Assembly (NCBI GenBank): GCA_051453625.1
Contig: JBOZIK010000001.1
Coordinates: 57,573,259 to 57,637,258 of the forward strand
Direction: 5' to 3'
Source: Welwitschia mirabilis
Lineage: Eukaryota > Gnetophyta > Gnetopsida > Welwitschiales
Length of the DNA stretch: 64,000 bases
This document shows, in pieces, positions 1 to 12,319 of this stretch. Both the position numbers and the translations under genes were made by a program. Numbering within the stretch: the stretch's first letter is position 1; each line of letters begins with the position of its first letter. The notes under the pieces were generated by a model. That model searched no databases and was not told the origin of the DNA. It was given only the letters and a program-made list of their open reading frames with translations.

Positions 1-421
1 TACTTTGTGATACAGATATCTTTTATGATTTTTAATATGAATTATCCTTTTTATCAATAATTTCAAGAACTTATCCCCCATAGTTTATATTTTTTAAGAT
101 TCATAATAGGATTATATAGATTATGAGGGCAGCCTTTATCAAGATTGAGCTTGATTAGATTAGGTGCATTGCTATTTCTTTTCATAGATTAGTTTTGCAT
201 CATTATTTTAATTCTATGCATTACAATTTATTTCAGTAGATTAAAATTATATATTTATTTCTTGAAATCAACTCTTTATTATCCATATCATTGGCCTTCT
301 ATGGAATTATGACATTTAGATCACTCCGACTATACTAGCATGCTATATTTGTGCATCTTATTTATAATTAGTAGGATTTAAATCAAGATGTGAAACATTA
401 CATAAATTTACACTGCAACAA
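1..421 (+). mobile_element. Ty3/gypsy LTR fragment, 3' (R/U5) part
   Basis: This stretch matches the distal halves of the LTRs ending at 15890 and 37085, including the shared block 'ttatgagggc...cctttatcaag...ttgagc' near 124-150, and it ends in 'cactgcaaca', the family's LTR terminus. No tRNA-Asp-like primer binding site follows it, so it is the 3' LTR of an element lying to the left, or a solo LTR. It abuts the 3' region of minus-strand element G3, so it probably inserted there. The U3 half lies outside the window. Confidence 0.7.
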
Positions 422-837
422 TGATGCTAAAAAAATTAAATGCTATAAATAATGAGGGATAAGATTGAAGAATTGCTAAAAAAATAAACTCGCTTCTTAC
501 ATTTCAAAACAAGCACCTAAATCCTTAGAAATGAAATAATCATGTAAAAAAACTAAGAGTCTATAAAATAAGAAATTCCTCTAATGATACTAGGAATACC
601 ACTAGTCCCATAGCCTCAAAATTTTTATTATTTTACTTTCCATGATGAGGGAAGTATAACCACAGTTAGAGAATTAAGAATCCACAAAGCATGGCCAACT
701 AATCTCCTAGTGAAGTTCCCACAGCTACTAAATCATACTAACAAAGGCTCCTCTTAGAAAAGTTTTCCTTGATGTACTAGTGGTAGGACATTAGGATGAC
801 CATGTTTTTAATCTATCTCAGATAAGACATCATGGTC

Positions 838-840
<3 letters not shown>

Positions 841-879
<39 letters not shown>
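841..879. repeat. (TC)n microsatellite
   Basis: About 39 bases of uninterrupted TC dinucleotide lie in the 3' noncoding region of G3. The matching part of G1 (about 31760-31850) has an A-rich tract instead, so the run probably expanded after insertion. Confidence 0.95.
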
Positions 880-883
<4 letters not shown>

Positions 884-1189
884 AAAGATATGAAAATATT
901 CCATATGATGAAACACTTCAAAAGAAAAAGACAAAGTAGTAAAATAAAAGACAAAAGAGAACATCCCTAAACAATTTAAGATCTTTCATTATTAAGAAAA
1001 ATATAAGAAACAAATCATATTCTTTTAGAATGAAGTTCATAGAAATGTGAATGTCTTAAGATTAGGTGAATCTAATCATAACATTGTAAAATGTACAAGT
1101 ACAAAGACTAGTCATGAAATAAAATAAATATATAAGTCATGTTTAAAAGACGATCAAATAACATCATAATGACTTTTAAAGGAATAAGC

Positions 1190-2330
1190 TAAGAGAAAAT
1201 TCAGATAATGATAGAGAAGAAGTTCTCCTTATTAAGATAAACCTCCAAGACTAGTGCTTCTATTATGTTTACATCAGAAGTTTGCTCATATATTTTTAAC
1301 ATTTATCTATTAACTTTTTGAATCTCTTTAGTGGTTAAGTCAGAAATATCAATATACCTATTAAAATGTACTTTCTTGATAATATAAGGATATAACTATT
1401 TTAAGATTAACTTGTCATGTAAAAGATGTACTCTAGTATTGTATAATAGAATAAGATGAGTAGGTTCAAAGTTCTTATAGATTAACTTTTATCATGTTTG
1501 AACTTATTTTGGGCTTTGTGAATAAGTTAATAATGAATGAACTTGTATTTTAATCTAAATTATTTAATTGAGCTAAATGAGTTTTAAGGTTTCTTCTAAA
1601 TTTATAAAATTATGTTAATATGTAGAATGATAGGAATTATAACAAACATTGATAAGTAAAACACAGATTTTATCGTATATAATTTCATAAGTTAAGAAAC
1701 CAAATGAATTATACTAAGTGGTATGGTAAGTCTAAATAAAATCATTTAGTTTAAAAGCCCATGATTTCTTATTTGTAGAGATAAGTTTTTAAATCCTTTT
1801 TTTCATTTCTCTATTGGCATTTTAGCTTATTCATTAGTTTTTGAATGATAAGTATAAGCTACTCTATGCTCTATTTTAGATAAAATAAGTTTTATAAAAA
1901 GATGATTAATAAAATGAGTTCCCTAATCATTAATGATTATTTTAGAAAAATTAGAACATTATAAAATTTGAGTTCTAACAAAATTACAAAATTGTTTGAG
2001 CATCATTTGAGGAGGTAGAAATTACTTTAACCCATTTAGTCACATAATCAGTAGTCACTAAGATGTAATTTTTATGTTTAGGATGTGGTTTAATTAGGCT
2101 TATAAAATTAATTTCCCAACGATCAAAAGGTTCATAATTAAGAATTAGTTTGAGAGGCATTTCTTGTAATTGTAAAAGGCTACCATAACATTAACATGCA
2201 TAGCACCTTCTAGCATAATCAAAGGATTTCTTAAAATAACTAGGCTAATAAAATTTGGAGTGAAGAATTTTCATAGCTATTTTTTTAACAACTAAAATGT
2301 TCATCATAAACATAACCATAATAAAGATAA
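1190..2330 (-). pseudogene. Ty3/gypsy integrase remnant (G3)
   Basis: The minus strand encodes a decayed integrase, the enzyme that joins element cDNA to host DNA. Near 2100-2130 a 'PFDRW'-like motif is followed by a core around 2040-2090 (YILVTTDYVTKW-like) containing the first catalytic Asp. The C-terminal end near 1200-1360 reads 'LDISDLTTKEIQ' and then 'LNKENFF', matching the end of pol in G1 (31290-31440). Many stops and frame changes are present. The second catalytic Asp was not located. Confidence 0.75.
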
Positions 2331-2791
2331 AGGATATCAGATTTTCCCAATTCTCACATACATTTTCACATAATTTGATCATGGAGTTATATCCACTTAT
2401 AGTTACCTATCTTATGGAGAAAATATTTTCTTTAATTATGACTCCAATTTTGTGTTATTTTCAAAGTAACAAGATAGTTAACAATATTAGCATACCATGA
2501 AGAGAAATAAGTAGAAGATACAATAAATATTTATTTATCTAGAAAAGCATCATTAATAGAAGATTATTAGAAGAAGAAGAAAGGTGTGATAAGTGATCTG
2601 TTATGTTGTTGTGTTTTTTTGCCTTATCTATGATGATGAGATTAAACTTTTTCATTAATAGGATCCATATAATCAACCTATCACTAGAATATTTCTTAGT
2701 TATTAATTATATAATTGTCACATGATCTGTGTAGATGTTTGTGTAAAGGTCTAAAAGATAATGTCTAAGATTATTGAGGAAAAAATTATGG

Positions 2792-3790
2792 CTAACGTCT
2801 CTCTCTTAGTAGTTTTGTAATTTGTTTGAGATTTGGATAATGTTTTATTATGATAAGATATGACTTTAAAATTATTTTCATATTTTTTTCAAGCACCTTG
2901 CCCATAGTAATATTATTGGCATCACATATTAGATTAAAATTCTTATCCAGGTTAGGCCCTATTACAATAGGTGTGGAAGCAATTTTTTCTTTAAGTGTAT
3001 CAAAAGCAAGTTGATGAGATTTATTCCATTTAAATTTTTCTTCTTTTTCTAGTAACAAGTGTAGGGGTTTATATATTTTAGCATAATGTTATATTAAGTG
3101 GAGGTAAAAATCACAATGTCCAAGAAAAGATCAAATTTGTTTAACATTGGTTAAAGGAGCTAAGTTTTTAATGATGCTTACTTTACTGGGATTAATCTTA
3201 ATTTCTTTTTAAAAAATGTAATGAAATAGAACTATTTAATTATCAACTAAAAATAAGTCGTTTTCCCAACTTAAATGAAGGCTACAATCTATGTATCTAT
3301 CAAGGAACGTTTCTAATATTTTTAATATTTGATCAGAGTTTTCTCTAAAGATTGAAATGTTATCCATAAAGATTTCTATCGAATTCTCTAATATGTCTAA
3401 AAAAATACCCATCATAGCATGTTGAAAAGTTTTGGAAGCATTGCAAAGTCAAAAGGCATTTCTCTAAAAGCAAATGTTCCAAAAGATGAAGTAAAAGTTA
3501 TTTTAGCCTTGCCTTCACTAGCTATGCAAACCTAGTTATAACCACTATATTCATCTAAAAAGCAGTAAAAAGTGTATCCCTGAATTCTATCAAGTATATA
3601 ATCAAGGAATGATAAAGAAAAATGATCTTTCTTGGTGAATTCATTAAGTTTTTTAAAATCTATGCATACTCTTCATTTTCCATCCTTTTTTGGTACTGTA
3701 GTTAAGGGAATGCTTTATTCACTATCCAATATAGTGTAAAGGATTCTAGCATCCATTAATTTAATAATTTTATCCTTAACTACTTATTTA
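2792..3790 (-). pseudogene. Ty3/gypsy reverse transcriptase and RNase H remnant (G3)
   Basis: RNase H lies at 2792-3058: 'FKWNKSHQLAFDTLKEKI', then a 'LICDANN' motif in place of the usual CDAS, holding the first catalytic Asp. The RT lies just before it on the minus strand (about 3100-3790). Its catalytic box near 3355-3385 reads FMDN instead of F/YxDD, so the second Asp is lost. Upstream RT motifs are recognisable near 3650-3710. The gypsy order, RT-RH before integrase, is clear. The reading frame is broken repeatedly, so no active enzyme is possible. Confidence 0.85.
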
Positions 3791-4479
3791 AGTATTAGAT
3801 TTAATCTCCTTTATAGTTTCATAATAGATTTTAAGTTTTCCTCAAGATAGAGTTTATGTTAAATAATAGAAAAAGTAATGGCTAATAAATCTTTATGAGA
3901 CCACATGAATGCATTAACTTTGAAAGTCAAAAGAGAGATTAAGATTGATTCTTATTTAGGAAAGAGGTTTTCCTTGAATATTAAAGGTTTAAATAGATCT
4001 TTATAGAGAAAAATATAGTTTAGTATACTAGACATATTTTTTAGATTTAGATTTGGATTTCTAGTTTTTGTCATAGACTCATTAATTTTTACTGTCATCT
4101 CAAACTATTGTTTGGACATTATTAGTGGATGACCTCTCTCAAAGTGTGAATTTTCATTCTTTTTAATAATTGAAATTTATTTTAATCTATCGGATTTATT
4201 TCTTCCTTATTATGATCTAAAAGGTCATTTTCTAAATGCTCAAAGTTGAATGTATTAAAAGATTTTAAGTTTTTATTTTTAAGTGGATCATCATAAAATG
4301 TAGATTTATGTAATATTAATCATCTTTGTTTAAGTAGGTAATGTTACATAAATAAGGTTGATCTAATTTCATTTTCTAAGTCCCATTCATTACCTAGGTC
4401 TTTTTTTATTGCATTAAAAGCTCTAATTATAGACTTTTTAGTCTTTAAGTAATACTCAATCATTTTATTTCTTATATTG

Positions 4480-4830
4480 ATAGTGCAATAAGTTATTATA
4501 CATAATGCTCTTCATAGAAGTAATGGATAACATTTGTTATATTTTACCTCTATTATGATACATTTATTGATTAGAATGCCTCTTCAATTTAAATCACTAA
4601 ATATTTTATTACTCTTAAGGATTTTTCAAATAATGTATCTACTAATTACAAGATAATATGAGTAGGCTTTATTCTACCTTCTAAACTGAGTCTCTTACAA
4701 ATCTGTGATGGCATAATGTTAACATTTGCTCTAATGTTGATTAAAGCCCTTTTTATTCTTTTGTTTCCTTATAATATAACACTAATGTTTGTTATCTCTA
4801 GATTCTTAAATTTTGGAAATTTTTGTAATA
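4480..4830 (-). pseudogene. Ty3/gypsy aspartic protease remnant (G3)
   Basis: The minus strand reads 'PKFKNLEITNISVIL' and then 'ALINIRANVNIMP', the retroviral-type protease region whose functional form carries D-T/S-G. Here the active-site Asp is Asn and the Gly is Arg, so it is catalytically dead even apart from its stops. The same domain occurs at 18355-18770 (G1) and 41140-41530 (G2). The latter keeps the Asp. Confidence 0.75.
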
Positions 4831-5528
4831 CTACGTTGGTTAGGGATTAAGATAAAAATAATTTTCTAGATATAGTTCATTTTTGTTTTCTTTTTATTAA
4901 GTCTTTTCATAACTTAGAATACTTTTGAGTTTTTTTACAATGTTTCCAAAATGGTAAGTTTGTACTCTCATTTTGCATTAAGGTTTTAAGATTTTCATCG
5001 AAATTTGGATTAGTGTTAAGCCTATCAAACCAAGGGATAGATGGTTTTTTTCTACTTCTTGAGAAGAATTTTTATTTTTAATTTTACCATTTAAGGAAGA
5101 AGAAAAGTTATGATTTTCTAACATTTCAATGTCCTCTTCTTCTTCATCCTTTCTAGTATTATTTATGAAGATAAAAACTTCATAAGAAGGAAGATTTATT
5201 TCATTTTCACTTTGTGTTACAACCTTACAATCTTTTCTTACTTCGTTAGGATTTGGTAGAGGTTATGTTGCTAATGATCTTTGTAGTCTTTGATTTGTTA
5301 ACATGGTTTATTGGATTACATTTGCACAATTCTCAATGTTGGAGTTTATCTTTTCTTGTGATTTCCTAAGTTCATCTATAGAATTTTAGAGTGAATCATT
5401 TTAATGTTGAACATTTGATGGAGTTGGTTGAAATCTTGAATTTTTAAATCAAATTTTAAAAGGTTAAATATTAATTTGAAAATTTTTGAGGTTGTTGTAA
5501 AAAGTTTGAAAATTAGATTGTATATGCA

Positions 5529-5630
5529 TNNNNNNNNNNNNNNNNNNNNNNNNNNNNNNNNNNNNNNNNNNNNNNNNNNNNNNNNNNNNNNNNNNNNNNN
5601 NNNNNNNNNNNNNNNNNNNNNNNNNNNNNC
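5529..5630. other. Assembly gap (100 N)
   Basis: Bases 5530-5629 are N. The gap lies between the gag knuckle and the protease of G3. No duplicated flanks are seen. Apparent ORFs crossing it have no support. Confidence 0.95.
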
Positions 5631-5699
5631 TGAATTGAGTTCCTGTTCCCTGCAAAACATCATCAATTACACTATTAAAACATGATAATTTGGGATCGC

Positions 5700-6700
5700 A
5701 ACATTATTCATATATTATTTTCTTCTAGGTTTGTAGTAATGGATAATCCTTGGTTATGTGATAATTGTCTTTACATAAGTCACATGTTGAAAAAACACTC
5801 TTTTTAGTTTCTAATTTTATGTATAGAATCATCTTAGTATATTTTTTTCAAGTTTTTATAAAGTCTTTAATAAAATTTATGGGCTTAGTTTTTGTTTTAT
5901 CCACCTCCTTTTATTATTTTACTTCTTTTGAATCTTTGATGATTTAGCCTACAGTGTAGTTATCTCTTGATGTCGGTTTTGCCCATGTTTGACTCACTTC
6001 AATAAGTTCTTCTAATGTTTTCTAAGCATTCTGTAATATGAGGTTTATTAGGTTTCCATCATAAGAGAAATCTATGGACTATTTCATTTAGCAATTTTGT
6101 TTACTATAAAAGTAATCTATTATTGTTTCTTATGTGAGAGCGTCTATTAAATTAGAATGACTTATGATTAAAAAAACTTTCGTATGTGGAAGCATAATCC
6201 TCGTTTGGTTGTTACTGGAAATTACTTACTTCTTTCTTTCTCTTCCTAATGATTTTTTCACTCATAAATCTCTTAATGAAAGCTTTCTAGACTTGATTCC
6301 AAATTTTTAGAACCTTTTGAGATGTAGTTATTAACCAAAGTTTTGATTTCCTTTCAACATAATGGGAAAAATGGCCATATAGGTATGATCACTAATTTTT
6401 TTCTTTCCATTTCTATAGATAAGAACTAATTTTTTAATGACAGTAATGTGTTAGAGAGGATCCTCATCATTTTCATCACTAAATATGGGATAAGCATTTA
6501 ACATTTTCAATTCAACATCATCTCCTAAGGGTAAATCAAAAGGATTTTGTATCTCATGTTTTATATTCACTATTATTTTTTTAAGGGTAATATTTACATT
6601 AAGATAAGGGGTTAAAGACTCAATGACTTGTTTTTATTTTTGCTTAGCATTCAACATTTTAAACTATTTTCTTCTAAATTATTTTATTAAAAATTTTCTT
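5700..6700 (-). pseudogene. Ty3/gypsy gag remnant (G3)
   Basis: The minus strand holds the capsid-type gag region and a zinc knuckle. At about 6080-6320 it reads 'WNQV', then 'AFIKRFMSEKIIRKRK', then 'QPNEDYASTYESFF', which parallels G1 near 16970-17110. The nucleocapsid knuckle at about 5725-5792 reads CDLCKDNYHITKDY: the CX2CX4H part is intact but the last Cys is Tyr. Gag normally forms the particle that packages element RNA. Stops and frameshifts make it a pseudogene. Confidence 0.75.
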
Positions 6701-7302
6701 TCACAGAATCAAATTCTAAAAAATTGAAGTCAAAATGAATATTATATGCACATGAAGATTGAATACTTGATTTTAATTCGAAGTTGACCAATCCTTCTCT
6801 GATATTCTCTTCTATCAACAACCTTTGTCTCTCATATTTCTTTCTTAAATTGACCATATTACAACATACTTTAGAAAAAAAACAATAAAAACAAAAATAA
6901 AAAACAACTAATACTCATTCACCTAGTCATGGGGATGGCACGGGAAACAATCATAAAATAATAAAGTATTACTAAAACTAGAAAAAATTACTATAATTAG
7001 AAAATTATGCTATCATTTACCTTGTCATGGAGATGACAATTAGAATAGTAGTTATTTTATTACTTCTACTAAAAAAAATTTATACAAAGAAAATAAATTC
7101 AAAAATATATGATTGTTATTCTTAGTATCATGTGGACATCATAGGGGACAACGATACTTATTAAAGCTATGAAAAACAAAAAATTTACAAAGTAAACCTA
7201 CAATTCTAACTAAGAATATAATGTTGCTATAGATAACTATTCAAACTAAAATCTGATTTACTTGCCTGAGCCATGAAAATTCTCGTGCTCCTCAATAGCC
7301 TT

Positions 7303-7320
7303 TCCTACCAATGGCACCAA
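7303..7320 (-). other. Primer binding site, tRNA-Asp type (G3)
   Basis: On the minus strand this reads TTGGTGCCATTGGTAGGA, close to the plant Athila/Tat consensus TGGCGCCGTTGCCGGGGA complementary to the 3' end of tRNA-Asp. It lies two bases inside the end of the 5' LTR (7323), which fixes element orientation and LTR boundary. Confidence 0.85.
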
Positions 7321-7322
7321 GA

Positions 7323-8437
7323 TGTTGTAGTGCATAATTTTATAATCCTTTACATCTTACTCAGTCCTATTAGTTACAAATAGATGTATTATAAATACAA
7401 CATACTAACATAGATGGGAATGAATCAAATGTTGTAAACTTATTAAAGGTGTATGAAAGAAGAAGGAGAAATGATTTCCCAAGAAATATTACATCCCATT
7501 AAACCTATTACAATTAGTAAAAAAAAGAAATACATAATGCAATGCAAATGCCATCTATTCTAAATGAACGCCTATCCAATTATCAAATCAACTTCTTAGG
7601 AATATTTATCTTGTATAACCTAAATAAGCCAAAAAAAACTGTCACTAATGGTAATTAACTTAACTATCAAGTAAGTCAAATAGAGTTTAATACAAGATAA
7701 TCTATAATGTACCTAAACTAATATCTATAATATTAATAAAGGTTGCCCTTCTGACTTATATCGTTAGTGAAACTATCACTGAATCAAGAAAACATAAATC
7801 ATAAGGAATATTAAAAAGTATTAAGAAATAAAAGAGAAATAGAGTTTGTATTAAGTAAATCAGCATCCAAGTTACAAAGTAACTGCATCTTAATGGAGGA
7901 TGCATAGCCTAGCACCAAGGAAGATATCTTTCTACAATAGTAAAGAATGAATATCTTGCCTTTTGATATCCTATCACAAGAATTTCTACTACATCAAAGA
8001 TGATAGAAGGATTGAAGGGAAGGTTTATTTATACAATAAGGAAAACATAACCATCATTCAAGTTATAATAATCATACTAGAAAACACGCTTTATTTTGAG
8101 AAAGAAATGAATGAAATGGATAAAATTTGGTAAGCTATTTTATTAACATCTTGACTGCCATGGGGATGATACTAGGGATAACACCTCATAATATTGAATG
8201 AGTCATCATCTGTTGGCTTTATAGTTAGCCCTATAGTTGGATCTAGATGTGTTTTCATCCTACATGTTGTGTGGAAAACACTAGAAATGATACCTCTTCT
8301 AGTTCTAGTCCATGTCAGCATGTGAAATATCTGCTAAAGTTCTATTGTCCTATCTATCATGAGGACAGTAGTCCCAGTTATCTTTCTAGCTTAAGAGAAG
8401 TTAGCCTTTTGCATCATTGATCTTCTTAAAAATCACT
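7323..8437 (-). mobile_element. 5' LTR of gypsy element G3
   Basis: On the minus strand the LTR ends in ATGCACTACAACA immediately before the primer binding site. The R/U5 block with 'caaccttt' and 'gttatgag'-like words (about 7735-7770 on the plus strand) matches the other gypsy LTRs. The U3 end was not located: it runs into or past the gap at 8438, so the outer boundary is uncertain. Confidence 0.7.
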
Positions 8438-8537
8438 NNNNNNNNNNNNNNNNNNNNNNNNNNNNNNNNNNNNNNNNNNNNNNNNNNNNNNNNNNNNNNN
8501 NNNNNNNNNNNNNNNNNNNNNNNNNNNNNNNNNNNNN
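8438..8537. other. Assembly gap (100 N) with repeated flanks
   Basis: A 26-base sequence ending in 'cttcttaaaaatcact' occurs immediately left of the gap and again just right of it, with one mismatch. The true gap may be absent and the flanks may overlap. Confidence 0.9.
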
Positions 8538-11500
8538 TTTCATCATTTATCTTCTTAAAAATCACTGAGTATTAGAATATGCTTAAAAATTCTTTTAAAT
8601 ATGCCAAGAATTGCATGTTTCTATGATCATTCCATTGGATCTCCATAATCATCATAATTACATCTAAACCTGTATAAATGTCTTGCAAAATAACTCATAA
8701 TAACCCATTAAATACACATAATTTGTTAACACATCACACTTATTATAGATAATGATAAAACATAGAATATAATATAAAAGGATAAAATCCATAAAAGTAG
8801 AGATGAAAAACCTAAAACGATAAACATGAAGAAAATGATCTATTAATAAAAATAAATAATCTATGAAGACATCTCAAAATAGGTTTTAAAAGGATGTTAC
8901 TTTGAATACACATAAGTTCATGTCATATGATAATGCATATTTCATGAAATAGAACTAGAGAAAATATCATTCTCTTCCACTATTATCCCAAAACCAAACA
9001 AAGATACTATCTTAAAAAAATAAGATTTTAAAATGAAATGACATAAATATATTATTTCTTAAAAGTTCTAGTTCTAAAATAAAAATAAATAAAAGTTCTA
9101 CTTCATAAAATAAAACACACTCATCTTAAAGAATGGATTATTATCTTAAGGAAGAGTTTAAAATATAAGATAACTAATCCATTTCAATAATAGTATTTGA
9201 TGTTAGTATAAATATGAATTATTTCTAGTGAAATCTAACTATACTTTCATCTATATTATATACCATAATTGCATGATTATCCTAGGCATAGAAAACTTAC
9301 ATGATCAAATCCAACTTTTATGAATAATAAGTAGGACTTTCCTTTTTAGTATAGTCCTAGTGTCATATTCTAAAGATATTAATTTAGTAATGCATAGTAC
9401 TAAAATGTTGCATAAATTATATCTATAACTATCAAAAAATGATGTTGCATAGTAAATCATAGTAGAAAAGAGTGTTGTTAAGTAGTGAGATGAGATGGAG
9501 ATGAGACATAGTCTTAAGATCTAGCATGCACATAATAGAGAAAGTAAATCCATTCTGTACTTAATAAGAAGCCATTCTATAAAGAATTTAATAAAACTCA
9601 AATAATATTACATAATTCGCATTCATCATATTAGTGATGGTGAAGATTTCTAAGTAATCTCAACTCTCATAGCTAACTCCAAAATCATCTAAAATAGGAC
9701 TTTAATCCTAAAGAACATAATATGTGAGCAAGGTATGGATTAATATTAACATAAAAGAACCACTTAAAAATATAGAAACAAATTCTTAAAAATGATTAAA
9801 TCTCTATCAACTATAATAGATATGATCTACAAATTCACTTAAAATCAAGGGATCAGATTCAAATATAGTCTAGCTTTTATTTTATCAATAGAACATAAAT
9901 AAATATATGAGGAAATCCAGCCAAATCTGGCAATATCATTCTATTCTTGAAGGGCTAGCTCATCTATAATGGAGAAACCTAAAAACAGTACATGATAGAT
10001 GTTCTCTCAATAATCAATTAGCCATCAATGATTAACAATTCAACAATCGTAAGAGTAAGGCATTATAGACTTTTTATATAATTTGAAATTAGGTTTATAG
10101 TTAGAGTTTTAAACTTTATAAATTTTCATAATTTTTGGCCTCTTTAAATTAATTTAGTAGCATTAAATTTACGTAGTAACTAAAGAGGATCCCATAATGC
10201 AAGAATGAAGCTGTGATCTACAAAATAACTTGTGTTTCCATCACTAGAAATGAGGTCACTACCTTTTTTTATAGAGTCATCTCTCTAGGTTTTAGAATGA
10301 TACTCCATAACTTGCTAGTAACTTGCAAAATAATATTCTAGAGTCCAAATATTATTATATATATCTTAAATGAGAATTAATCATAATAAATGCATAAAAA
10401 TGTGAGACAAGTAGACCGATCATGGTAAAATAACCTTATTAACTTAGAATAAATGCTAATTTTCACACATTAACATGACCCCAACTAACTTTTCACTAGT
10501 CTCTTAGAAAAAAACTATGATAAAAATGAATAACATGATAAAATTGCAATGTAAAAGCATTTAAGTATGATGTAAAACTCATGAGGAAAATTTGAATAAA
10601 CATTGTGGATAATTTTAGGAATAATTATACTTATTTAAAATAATAAGCCATTAATGAGTCATAAGTATAATTTTTACTCCTCCCAACCAAAACAAATTTT
10701 GTTCTCAAAGTTTATGAGAGAGTTGATGGAATGAAAAAATTAAGAACAAAATAATGCTTATAATGACTAGAAAGTAAAATGCTAAAAAATGCATGAAAAT
10801 GCTAAATATGCATGGAAAGTGTTAAAAAGAAAAATGTGCAATGCAAGATATCTAAATATGCCTAATAATTATGCAAGAAAAATGAAAATAATTCTTAAAA
10901 GTAATGGTCAATTACTATATTACAAATTAAAACTACTAAAAAGGATGAAACAAAAAGAAAAATGGGAATAAAAATAAAAAGTGAAAATGACAACTATTAT
11001 TAAACTATGATAATTGAAAATGAGTTAGGAAGTGGATTATAACCAATTTTTGGGAAATTTCGTTAGTGACCTAAAATCTTAATATATTGTACATGAAATG
11101 GAAAATCTAATAGAGAAAAACTCAGACCAAATTATAACAGATGAAAGACCTTACTAGTAAAATTAGAAGCAATATCATTTCTATTATATTTTTAAGCCTA
11201 AAAATCAGTATATAAAGTATTAGTCAAAATGGAAACTTTTGAGTCATGATCCAAATTCAATGATGAATAAAATGAATAGAGACACTAAATAAAAGTGGAT
11301 TTACATTACATGATGAACAAAAACATCATAACTATATTTTTATATAAAAATGAAAACTCTAATGCATGGTGTAAAAACTAGAAATGCATGAGAAAATAAA
11401 AGATGTGATGAAAGTGAAGGAAATGAATCACCTAATTGATATTCCATGAGAAACTATCCTTTCAAGGATTTTGTCTATTATATTTTGTTTATTGAGAATT

Positions 11501-11840
11501 TAATTTTACTTGTAATAATCTTTTTCTCTTTTTTCCCCTTATATTTATCAATCTATATCTTGTGTTTCTTCAAAAATGATTCACTTGAAATGGAAGAAGA
11601 GGATTGTGGAGAAGGAGGAAGAGTAGAACAAGGGTATTGATAAGATTTATTAATGGGTTCTTTACCATTTCTTCATATTATAGGAAGGAAATAAGGAAAA
11701 GAACAAGATTGAGAATAAATTAAAGGAGGGTCTTAAGGTTTCTTATTCTTATTACTCTTGTTGTTCATATTGTTATTAGTTCCTTAAAATCCAATCCAAA
11801 TTCTTACACTTTTGAACTTAGGATATTTTCCTAGGGGTAG
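8538..11840. other. Unassigned AT-rich repeat sequence
   Basis: No coding domain or LTR boundary is recognisable here. The first part is probably U3 of the G3 LTR or flanking repeat. Near 10681-10715 'tcctcccaaccaaaacaaattttgttctcaaa' on the minus strand resembles the end of a gypsy pol reading frame, but this is too short to rely on. Short ORFs at 10789-10971 and 11446-11640 have low-complexity products and no recognisable family. Confidence 0.4.
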
Positions 11841-11849
11841 TGTTTTCTA

Positions 11850-12310
11850 TGTGATTCCTCTTTCATGTATCATAATTAAGAGTGATGTGAAGGATGTTAT
11901 AAAGCAGGTTTGAAACTAAGCATGAAAGGGATAGACTGATTTTATGACCCACATGATTAGTGATGATACAAAAAAGGAATTTGGGCATATCAAAAGGGAT
12001 GTTGTCTTGAATGATTCTAATCAAGTTTAAATGGCTATTAATGGCATCTATGATAGGGGATGTGAGTAGAATATTTCTAATGACAAATATAAAGAATGAC
12101 AGTTGTTTTTTGTAAATAAATTTACATAGAAGTACTCCTTTATTAGGGGCATATTCAACATTTAAGGCATCACAATAATAGGCAAGAATTTTGGTAAGGT
12201 AAAAATGTATATCATCAAGATGCTATAAACAGAACATAATTTCTAAACCACTTAATGGAATGATAACAGTAGTGCTATGAATTCAAGAATGGAGTATCCA
12301 AGTATCTTCT
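11850..12310 (-). pseudogene. Possible extra-ORF remnant of a plant gypsy element (G4)
   Basis: One minus-strand frame stays mostly open across this stretch, with only a few stops. It reads 'LAYYCDALNVEYAPNKGVLL' and later 'IPFDMPKFLFCIITNHV'. The pattern 'low-charge segment, then I-D/N-L/M-P-x-I/F' resembles the putative plant transposon protein domain found 3' of pol in some Athila/Tat relatives. This is recognition by pattern only. It lies downstream of the protease at 14600, as expected for one minus-strand element, but no RT or integrase is readable between them. Confidence 0.35.
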
Positions 12311-12319
12311 TCATCATAT

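Larger units (their letters stand above)
422..8437 (-). mobile_element. Degenerate Ty3/gypsy element G3 (Athila/Tat-like)
   Basis: On the minus strand this reads 5' LTR, primer binding site, gag, protease, RT, RNase H, integrase, 3' noncoding region. The parts are annotated separately. Every domain is broken by stops and frameshifts, so this is a fossil. Its 3' LTR is not visible: the left end is cut by the plus-strand LTR at 1-421. The segment at about 600-840 is the reverse-complement counterpart of 31840-31990 in element G1, which shows that the two elements share the same long 3' noncoding region. Confidence 0.8.
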